A DNA stretch of 64,000 nucleotides, from assembly GCA_021397835.1 (NCBI GenBank), contig JAJFZO010000230.1, positions 3,280,001 through 3,344,000 of the forward strand. Reading direction: 5' to 3'. The notes beneath the pieces were generated by a model that was given only the letters and a program-made list of their open reading frames with translations, did no database searches and was not told where the DNA came from. The number at the start of each line of letters is the position of its first letter. Positions within the stretch are counted from its first letter, which is position 1. Both the position numbers and the translations under genes were made by a program. Shown piece after piece: positions 54,950-64,000 of this stretch. Source of the stretch: Moringa oleifera. Its lineage: Eukaryota > Streptophyta > Magnoliopsida > Brassicales > Moringaceae.

Positions 54950-56645
54950 CTATCAATAAAAATTTGTAATATGTAAGATTTCATCCAACTATTACCATTT
55001 GGTAAAATTTTTAAAGAACGAAGAGAAATTTGAACATCAAAGAGACTATCACAAGCTATGATGGCTCATACAAAGATGCTAGAATATTTTTATGATATTA
55101 TATACTATAAGATTTACGAGAGCTTTATAAAACTTATCTAACCTAAACACGAAACATTATTTATTACAATAAGCATATATAATATAAAAAATATAATAAA
55201 ACTATTTAATAGTATTGGATATAAAGATTATGAAGGCTAATGATTTTATCATATAAGCTGGCGCTCTTGTTGAAAATATGTGTTAATAATGCTCTCATAA
55301 TTACTCATTAATGAAAGTTATATGCTAATAATATAATAATTATAATACCAAAAATTACTTTTTAATACTATAACATATGTAAATTTTATTTTTTAATAAT
55401 TAATATGTAAATACAAATTTTATTTTTAAAATATAATAAATTATTCTTACAAATTTTCAAAAGATTTTAAATTATGTGAAACTGCAACATTATAAAAAAG
55501 AGAATTTTGTTTAAACCTTTGGGGTTTTTTCAAAATATTAAAAAATAATCTTATTTTTAATTTTTTATTTGAATTTAAAATAAAAATCTCCCCTAATTAC
55601 ATTCAAGATTACGATCTCTATCAACCATTTAAAAATATAAAAAAACTTTATTAAATAATGCATGAGATCTATAAATTGATATTTTAAAATTTTAAAATAA
55701 CATATAAATTTATAAAATAATGTATAAAGATTATAAATAATACATAAAAACTGTAAAATAATACATAAAAGAAAAAATATTATGTTATAACATATTAAAA
55801 AGAGAAAAAAAAAGTATAAATGATTTTTTTAAAAAAATTAATTTTTATAATCATTTAGATACTAAAAAAAATTAAAAAATAATTGTGCCTATTTTTAAAA
55901 GTTAAAAAAATTGCCAAAGCTATTAATTTTCTCAATTAAAAAAAAGAAAGTAGTGAAATTTTGTCCTATATACCAATCAATGGCCTACTGGCTATAACTG
56001 TCATTTTAGGTTTCCAGCTAGTTTAAAAGAGAATTGGAAAGGAGCAAGGGATGGAAGAAGAAAAGGACAGTCCCTGCCAGCGAACAACTAAAGTCAATAA
56101 ATTACTTAGGCCTTGCAAGCTGTTATTGAAAAAATAATAATTAAAAAAAAAAGGAGACATTCTTTGCCGACAATGGACTAAACGTTTGCCTGCCAAAAGT
56201 GCCCTTCAAATATGCCGCCCCATCAGGGTTGTCGAGAGTCCCACGTGTAATCGTAAATTGAGGTCATCTTATATTTTATTAATCAAATTTAATATTATTT
56301 TAATATTAAATTTTTTAAAAAATATTTTAATATTATATTTTTAATATTAATTTATTTATATTAAATTAATATTATAAATATTTTTTATATTATATTTATT
56401 CATAAAAATATTTATCATATTAATTAATTTAAATAATAAAATAATAAATCTTATTCTTATCATATGTATTCAAAATTTAAATTATATCATAAATTATAAA
56501 TAATTATAATTTTTATATATTTTTAAATAATAAATTTGATATTATTTATAATATTAAATTATTTAATTAAATAAATATTAATAATAATTTAAATAAAATA
56601 AAATTATATATTAAATATTGATCTTATTTTAAAAATTTTGATAGA
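54950..56645. other. AT-rich spacer, no gene
   Basis: No coding frame or RNA gene recognised. Sequence around 55980-56260 is less A/T-rich (for example ccacgtgtaatcg near 56241) but shows no recognisable frame. Confidence 0.45.
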
Positions 56646-56655
56646 ATATTTTTAA

Positions 56656-56960
56656 GGATAAATATCATTTAAAATCCTGATTTTTACACTATTTTTCTAA
56701 ACAGACACTAAATTTCAAAATATATCCAAGTTAACCTCTTGACTTTTTAATTTTATTCAAATTGAATCCTAATTACAAGTGTTGTTTAAATTAATTTTTT
56801 TATGAAAACATCATCGTCCGTTAAATGCTTAATTCTCTTCCCTTCATCAAAGAAAACATAGAGCCCTATTGCTTGAAGAGAGAGAAGAGAAAGATAAGAG
56901 GAAAAAGAACAACGAAGTTGTAAATTGATCCGGATTTTTTTGCTGAAAAATCAAGTGTTA

Positions 56961-57013
<53 letters not shown>

Positions 57014-57498
57014 ATTGAAGCAGAATTTGTCAATGGAGAGTGAATGTTCATCTTATCATGTTTCTTCATTTCATTGCGATGTTAGGGCAAAATTATCATC
57101 TTATCAAACACCGAAAAAAGATAATTCATTTGTAAATATAGTGTGAAGTAATAAAATAACATACATTTTGTTGCAATTTTAGTAACCAAACCTTCAGATT
57201 TCTCGATATCGAATGACGAATTGAGAGAGAAAAAACAAGATTTAGGTTTCTGAAATGGGAAGAAAACCAAAATGGGGAGAACATTGAACGTTGTTGTTTA
57301 GCTCTATTTACTATACTGTTGTAATTTCCTTTTTGTCCTTCAATAAATCTATTTTTTGCAAACATCGTTTAATTGATTTAGACTGAAAATTTAATTTGGA
57401 CAAAATTAAAAAGTTGAGGTTAGTTTGGATATATTTTGAAAGTCAATGTCTGTTTGGAAAGATAGTATAAACGTCAAGATTTTAAATGATATTTACCT
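56656..57498. mobile_element. Non-autonomous Mutator-like element (843 bp)
   Basis: Long terminal inverted repeats of about 115 bp. The left begins ggataaatatcatttaaaat; the reverse complement of the right end begins aggtaaatatcatttaaaat. Both continue with aaacagacat/c, tttcaaaatatatccaa, taacctc and ctttttaattttgt/attcaaattgaa. Both ends are flanked by the same 9 bases, tatttttaa (56647-56655 and 57499-57507). A 9-bp target duplication with long inverted termini is the hallmark of Mutator-like elements. The interior holds an (AT)24 run and no transposase, so it is non-autonomous. Arms differ by roughly a fifth, so the insertion is not recent. Confidence 0.85.
56964..57011. repeat. (AT)24 microsatellite
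   Basis: An uninterrupted AT dinucleotide run of 48 bases inside the Mutator-like element. It creates an Ile/Tyr-only stretch in open frames, which should not be taken as protein. Confidence 0.95.
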
Positions 57499-57509
57499 TA
57501 TTTTTAATT

Positions 57510-59300
57510 ATATAATTTTTTTAGTAATATGATGATTTATTAAGTTATTTATTAAAAATATATTTGATACAAAAATTAAAAAATTAATGATATAATAATT
57601 TCTTTTTAAAAATATAAATGATGCAACTACAGTTATATTAAATTTTGTATAACATTGTAACTGCACCAATTTAACGAAGTGAATTTGCCATTTTGTTGAA
57701 GTGCTTTTGCACCAAATTTAATGTTAATTTAACATTTACCGTCCTCATTTTCGTTCACTCAAAATTAAATATGCAAGTGATGAAATTATTAATCATCATA
57801 ATTTTCCTCTATTAAAAATTAAATACTCCAATGGTACACTATTAATATCTACATATGAAAACAAGTAATCCACCAACAAAAGAGAATATCCATTTGATCC
57901 TACCACCCAAATAGTGTAGCGTTCATATATTTAATTAATAAAAAATTGATCCATCTATTAACTTCCCTAACATGCATAAAATTAATTAGATTGATATTTA
58001 AAGACGCTCATAGAAATTTAGTTGAAACTTCATGAAATATTATTAGTATAATTTTATAAATTTAATTATATAAAAATTTTTATTTTTTTAAGATTTCAAA
58101 TTGAGATCTACAGAAAAAATTATATTTATTTGAAACTTACATTTTTGTTTAATTTTCAATATGAAACTATAGCTTATAATTTTTGTTAATACTAATAGTT
58201 TTATGCATATGTGATGTGCATGTAATTTTTGTTTGTGTAATTACTATAATAATTTTTTAAAATATTATTAAAATAAATAAAATATTTTATATTTTATATT
58301 AAATTTAATAAAAAAATTTTATTTATTTTAATAATATTTTAAAAAGATATTTGAGTAACTCTAAAAGTAAAAGTCACATGCCCATTATGTATGTGCATAA
58401 AATCATTAATATTAATACAAAAATATAAATAAAAATCTCACATTACAAATTTAATAAAAAATATAAATTTTTTAAAAATGTAATTTTTTTATAAATCTGA
58501 ACATGAGCAAAATGCATATTTTTTTGTAAAATTAATTTTTTTATTTAATTAAAAAATACGAAAATAATATTTAATAACTATGTGTTTAAATTTACATTAC
58601 ATTTTATTGGAAGAGAGATCATTAGTTCTTGATAAAGATTTTGTTAAGATTTATGAAAGTATTGTTGGTGTAGATGGCATCCACAAATATTTGTTCAATA
58701 AAAAAATATTTTGAAATAACTTATAAAAAATAAAAAGTATGCCTAAACTTGCATGAGACGGTAACAAAACTTGAAAGTTATCCATTCCATTTGATGGTTA
58801 CCATAAAAGAAGCTTTTATGGTTATCAATAGATTAATCTAATAATTAATACAATAAGTAACAGTGGAATATTGGCATGTGCAGCAATCTTGTTACTAAAG
58901 TGTCCATGTATGCCCAATAAGGAAGGTGAGGAAGAGCTAAGAAGAATGTTTTAACTGTAACCGTCTTGTTAAATATAATTCTTGGATACACGCTGCCCAA
59001 CTCTGCCATAAAAACGTATATTATTACATTACTCCTTTTTCTTATTACAATAAACGAGGTACACGAGGACAAACTTCCTTAGTATAAGAGATATCCATAT
59101 AATTCTGCGGAAAGCAGATTATAAAGTGTCTTCATCTCTCAGATGTAAGATCAAACCCACAAACGTATCGGTTGTAGTTGCCATATCATTTTTATTCTTT
59201 AGCTATATTTTAAGTTACCCACTACTATTTAAATAGCAAATTATGAGGATGCAAAATTAAACCCCTTATGTGATACAGCTTCATGTTCAGTTTTCATGGC
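57510..59300. other. Spacer downstream of CYP78A, no gene
   Basis: AT-rich, with no recognised gene. The last few hundred bases should include the 3' UTR of the CYP78A gene (minus strand). Confidence 0.45.
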
Positions 59301-59311
59301 GAACACTAACC

Positions 59312-61253
59312 CTAAAAGGGTTCAAAACCGTTTCTTGGAACGGCTACCGCGCGGAGAGGGTTCTTCATCTCACAGGAAAGTTTGAGCAGCTCGCTCAGGT
59401 CAACTGGGTTAGCCACGTCTTCAACCCACTTGAAATGGTGCACCAGTTTAGCTACCCAGAGGCTCACAGTGACGAGCCCCAGATTCTTACCGGGACAAAC
59501 TCTACGCCCGGCCCCAAATGGTGCAAGCCTCAGGTCACCACCCCTGACGTCCACGTCTACACCTCCGAGGCTTTTCACGAACCTTTGAGGCTTGAACACG
59601 AGGGGGTCTTCCCACACGTTGGGGTCATGGGTTATGGCCCACATGTTGATCATGGCCGTCGTGTTGGCCGGAACCACCATCCCGTTGCTGAGGTGGACGT
59701 CCGATGTGGACAGTCGGGCCCACGACAAGAGGGGCCCAGGTGGATGCACACGGAGGGTTTCCTTCACAACCGCTCGAAGGTAGGGTAGCTTAGCTACGTC
59801 AGCATCCGTGATACGCTTCTTTCCCACGACAAGGTCAATCTCATCACGAAGCTTAGCTTGCACATCAGGGTTCAAAACCAGCTCAGCCATGACCCACTCA
59901 GTTAAAAGGGCAGTCGTATCAGTACCACGAAATATCATTTCCTGCACGCAGGTGCACAAAAAGATACTAATTAAGTCAAAAAAAAAAAAAAAGAATAGAG
60001 AGTCAACGCTATGGCTGGTGTTTTGGCAGAATGGGAGCTCAGGTGGGTAGGTGAGCTTGTTGCATGGCTGTGAGTCTGTCGGTAACTTTCTTTCTATTAT
60101 TGTTGGGTGTTCGAGGGTGGTCTGGGTTTGAATAATTCATGCATGCTTCAGTGATAAGTTTAACGTTGTACCATTAAATATTATATATGTATTTACTGTC
60201 AAACAAGAAAGGGATAAGAAGTGAAGGAAATTGGTAATAAATGTGGAAATGGATACTAACCCATAAAATGGCCACCATGTCATCATCCTCAATCTTCTCA
60301 TCACCATCCAAAGAGAGTAAAACATCTATAAAGTCTGAATTATCAGACACTTCGCTTGACTTGCTGACCTGATGTTCTTCGATAAATCGCTTAACGAGCT
60401 TCCTTACGCAAGGAACGAGAGCAGAGCAGCGTTTATTGATGCGAAAAGGATCATAAAAGTAACTGAGCCAAGGCAAATAATCAGACCAATTAAAAGCACC
60501 CAGTAGCTCAAACCCTTCCCTAACAAGCTGATGCAATTCTTCAGTTTCATGGCTGTTCTGTGTCAAATCGTATCTTTTGCCAAAAACAGTCCCCATTATG
60601 TTGTTAAGAGCAGCAGCTTGTAAATGTTTTCGCAAGATTACGATCCCATGGAGGGACTGCTCTTTAGCAATGGCACGTAACATTGTTAGGCAGTCAAGTT
60701 GGCGCCCACTTTCATGGCCTGCAATGCGCTTTGACGAAAACAAATGAGCCGATGAAATCCTTCTTACGAGCCGCCAGTATGTGCCATTCGGCGCGAACCC
60801 AATGGCTCGGCTGAACATCATGCTCTTAGCTGAGTGTTTAACGGGACGGTTGGCGAAAAGAGGAGAGGTCAAGATTTCACGGGCAATATGTGGATCAGAG
60901 GTGACAATGGCCGGAGTTGAGCCTAGGCTAAAAGCCATGAGCTGGGTGGAGGCCAGGGTTCGAGCCATGCCAGCCAGTGTGCGGTGAGCGAGGCCGTGGC
61001 TCAAGCTGAACAAGCTTCCAAAGATGGGTAGGCCTCTTGGCCCGGGTATGGGGACCCGACCCAGTTGGTTCCTGCCATTTTCCCAGGCTAGGCCACCAGA
61101 AGAGAAAAACCACGTAAATAAGCCAACTGATAAAAATGCCAAGAAGATAGAAAGCAAGAGGAAACCGTTGAACAAGTTCTGGATTTCCACAAATATTGCT
61201 GGGAGTGTAAACACCCACCAACTCTTGTCCACAGAAACTGAACCTAAATCCAT
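59312..61253 (-). CDS. CYP78A7: Cytochrome P450, CYP78A family (CYP78A7-like), complete, two exons
   Basis: ER-bound haem monooxygenase of the plant CYP78A family, linked to organ growth, seed size and plastochron length (family knowledge; substrate unknown). Exon 1 is 61253-60261 (331 codons) and exon 2 is 59941-59312 (209 codons plus stop), split by a 319-bp phase-0 GT-AG intron: 540 residues, normal length. It begins [20 protein letters not shown] with an N-terminal membrane anchor ([20 protein letters not shown]). Then come the Pro-rich hinge [23 protein letters not shown], the I-helix [13 protein letters not shown] (residues 335-347), the ExxR pair ETLR (from 392), FKPQRF, and the haem loop [12 protein letters not shown] with Cys480. 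The N-terminal context ([11 protein letters not shown]) and [13 protein letters not shown] are nearest to CYP78A7 as I remember it; the exact orthologue is not proven. Intact. Confidence 0.95.
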
Positions 61254-61346
61254 AGCAGGAAGAAGCTAGTGAGTCAGGAGGGAATGCAAGAGCAGAAAGG
61301 CAGAAAGAGAGAACTGACTGGTGAGAGCAGAGAGAAGATGGCTTGG

Positions 61347-61354
61347 TTTAAATA
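61347..61354 (-). promoter_or_regulatory. Candidate TATA box of the CYP78A gene
   Basis: On the minus strand TATTTAAA lies about 95 bp before the ATG at 61253. That distance would leave a leader of about 60-70 bases. No transcript evidence is available from sequence alone. Confidence 0.4.
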
Positions 61355-61619
61355 AGTGTTCATGCGTGAAGTGGGAGGCATTTGATAGAAGTAATAAAAA
61401 GTGTTTGAAAAGATCTCATGATTAATAAATGATGAAGCTGCTGAGACTTGCTTATAGTATACGTGTGCATGTGAGACTGATGAAATTATTGTGCCATCAA
61501 GATGGACGGTAAGCAGCATACTCGATAAACACAAAGCTAGGTAACTATCTAGGTTTTTTAAGTACAGTAATAAAAAAGCTCACCGTTTTGCGTATGGATG
61601 GTCGCCAGAGATCCCAATA

Positions 61620-61652
61620 ATGCAGAGAGAAAGAGAGAGAGGGAGGGAGGAA
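61620..61652. repeat. GA-rich tract upstream of CYP78A
   Basis: A purine run (gcagagagaaagagagagag, then ggagggagg) about 370 bp upstream of the CYP78A start. On the gene's sense strand it is a CT tract. Confidence 0.7.
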
Positions 61653-61659
61653 TATATAT

Positions 61660-64000
61660 CTTTTCTTTCTCAGGAGCAAACCAGTCAAATATGGTTTGCC
61701 ATGACTTGTTCAACTCTTGATCTCCCGTCTGAGGGAGGAAGCCTTTTAAAATCTAACAAGGTTTAGTGCTGAGCAGCTGCTTATTATCAATCGATTTGTT
61801 TCTAATAAAAAAATCTATTAACTAAACCAATCCAATGGATAATTGCATTAAATTAAGAGATACTCAGATCAGGAAAGGCAAATCGTGAGTTCTGGGTACA
61901 AGAGTATCATCATATGATATTAGTCTCTCGATCGCACACGTATCATATCCTAGAACTTCAACTTCAAGAAGCTGCTGTCAACCAAACTAGATTCTCCTCC
62001 CAAACTTAACCAAGAGTTGTATTTGGTTGGCCGAGGGCCTTGTCATTCCCCTAACCAATTAAGGTTACAAACTGAAGTAAAGATTTCTAAAAAGGAGCAG
62101 AGATAAACAATTGCGTGTATGCCCCACACATGCATGTGCAAATGGCTACTGACAGTACACACTCGTAAATTTTAACTCATCTTGCAATTGTGTTTCTCTC
62201 TACTATTGCACACGATGCATCGGCATAATCTTCGGGCACGAATCCCAAGATCGGGCAAATGTGCCCATGAATGTCGGATCCTTGGCTCCTTCCACGAAGT
62301 AAGAACCCATAAAGGCTTTGATGATGTGTCTAGGTAAGGAAGCGAGGTGGTAACGTGTAGTGTTAGATCTCTAAGGGCCCCTTTTCTTTTTGTTTTCACA
62401 TTTTACTACGATCTTCTACTACATACATGCTCTTCTTTGTCTTGTTAAAACCATGAATCTACACGCCAAGTGGGAGTTTCCAGATTCACGAGGGCTCTTT
62501 TCTTTTTTGATTTCACCAAGTCACGTGGACAGCCCCATGCTTGCTTGCTTGCGTAATATCCAAGTCAATCATCTGCAAGATTTTTTCACCTCTCTTTTCT
62601 GTATGTTATGTTTGTCTCTATCCAACAGCCTATAAGTGCTCTGGGCTGTAGGCTCTAGATATCACTTTCCGACGTAAGTTCTTCAGTTCTTTCCTCTGGC
62701 TCTATGACATCAACTTGTTTATATTTTTATGTTACTATTTCACGCAGTAAGATTGAATTGTGAATGGCACAAATCCGTTCAAATTAGTCATCGAAGGGGT
62801 CACTACTAGGCATACTTTAACCTCAAATTCGAAAATCAACTTCTCTCATAGTGATATAAGAAAAATCTATGCTGGCAGCAAGCTTCCAAAAATTGGATCG
62901 ATGGCAAAGGAAGCACTTGATAAAGTTTTTTTTTTTTTTTAAAGTGATTTTGAAGAAATAAATTTGTAAAAAAAGGATGATAATGGTGGTCGATGAGGGT
63001 AGCTTTCCATGATTAAAATTGATGTTGCCAAAAATTAAGAGAGGGTTAGGTCTCGCTCATTGGATTTCCACGATGTATGACCAATGATTCCTGCAAGAAA
63101 AAATTAAGATGAGTGTGAATGTGTTCCTCGAGATCGCCCTGATGATCAAATTAAAGTGAAAAATTGATGAAGAATGGGAGAACAAATGAAAATTAAGCTT
63201 TTAATTTAAAGATAATTGGCATTTATATGCAGATAATTGTAGGCGAAATTAAGTGTACTGTTAAGAGGCGTGCGCATGAGGTTGAGAATTTCATGGAGAG
63301 ACCCGGGACCTTTCAGGCTTCTATTGCAGTCGAGGGACCACGCCTCACTAGAGGTTGAAAACAGGGGTATCTTCATTTATTTCACATCTAATGAAGCTTC
63401 TTTAGGAAGCCGGGTTCAAGTGGATTAATTAGGTCTAATTTACGAGTATGCTTCATAGATCAAGTCTGCTAAGTGAGTGGCTTAATTGAGCATGACCTTG
63501 GGTTCTCAATTGGACCCTTTCAACTACATTTAATAGGCTTGGCTTAGATAAACAAGGGCATCACTCTTGGGTTTGAAAAATTTTGGGTTAAGAGATTAGG
63601 TTTTTCAAATCAAAGGGGATATTAGTTACTGTTCTTTTTTTATAACTTTTTTTTTTAAATTTTAGATAGGTTTTTGTTGGGATGTTAATGTGCTTCACGT
63701 GTACGAGGAAACTTTTGGAATACGATTTTAGAAAGATAGCTTTTGTAGGCTATTAGTTGTAGTGTTTCTTCTCTATTTTTTTGCACTTTTAACTTGTTGT
63801 AGCGTCTTTACCATTTGATTTCATGCCTTTTCTATGCTTGAAAATAACATGACTTTGAATTGTGAAGTGAACCATGGGATCCATGGATATCTCTGTTGGT
63901 CTCTTTATCTTTATCATATTTTTGAGTGAGCTTCTTGATGCCGTAAGTTCATAGTATTTACTTATATAAATAAAGTACAATTTTTGTCAAAACTTTGAAT
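61660..64000. other. Right-end spacer, no gene recognised
   Basis: The left part is presumably distal CYP78A promoter. Poly-T runs occur at about 62928-62940. No frame longer than about 80 codons resembles a protein I know, and no transposon borders or RNA gene were seen. A gene beginning beyond 64000 cannot be excluded. Confidence 0.4.

Noticed and set aside
56866..57069. Minus-strand frame with an Ile-Tyr repeat
   Set aside because: It is translation of the (AT)24 microsatellite inside the Mutator-like element.
59270..59788. 172-codon plus-strand open frame
   Set aside because: It lies antisense to CYP78A exon 2, whose GC-rich coding sequence leaves the opposite strand open. It matches no family and starts outside the exon by chance.
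62172..62942. Short frames of 60-81 codons at the right end
   Set aside because: No resemblance to a protein family, no codon pattern, and no neighbouring exons with splice sites.

Overview
The window is nuclear DNA from a flowering plant, most likely a eudicot. The evidence is three intron-containing plant genes with GT-AG junctions, a plant-type AP2/ERF gene, L1-type LINEs, a decayed Ty3/gypsy element and long AT-rich spacers. No bacterial, organellar or viral gene block is visible. The species cannot be fixed from sequence alone.

Layout. (1) 492-4885, minus strand: the 5' part (seven exons) of a SERK-type leucine-rich-repeat receptor kinase. Its transmembrane and kinase exons lie beyond the left edge. 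(2) 4.9-8.5 kb: AT-rich spacer. (3) About 8.56-15.6 kb, plus strand: a badly decayed Ty3/gypsy retrotransposon with an LTR-like 5' region, gag, protease, RT, RNase H and integrase, all with stops and frameshifts. A 165-bp piece of it recurs almost unchanged at the very start of the window inside SERK intron 7. (4) 17.3-17.74 kb, minus: a small ERF transcription factor gene. (5) 19.9-51.24 kb, minus: a complete SEC6 exocyst gene. I could place 25 exons that join in frame to 2,271 nt (756 residues plus stop). Its roughly 29 kb of introns hold at least seven LINE-derived stretches, one nearly full length. (6) 51.3-59.3 kb: AT-rich spacer with a CACTA-like repeat region and a clear 843-bp Mutator-like element with long inverted termini and a 9-bp target duplication. 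(7) 59.31-61.25 kb, minus: a complete two-exon CYP78A cytochrome P450 gene, closest in memory to CYP78A7. (8) 61.3-64 kb: no gene recognised.

The host genes do not form a functional cluster. SERK is a plasma-membrane co-receptor, ERF a nuclear regulator, SEC6 a vesicle-tethering subunit and CYP78A an ER enzyme linked to organ growth. All four lie on the minus strand, which I take to be chance.

I found no candidate for a new molecular system. The points most worth a second look are the shared 165-bp segment with its fold-back, the Mutator-like element, the unannotated inverted repeat at 9.9-10.2 kb, and the architecture of SEC6 (GC-AG intron, 27-nt exon, LINE-filled introns, a 27-base G run).
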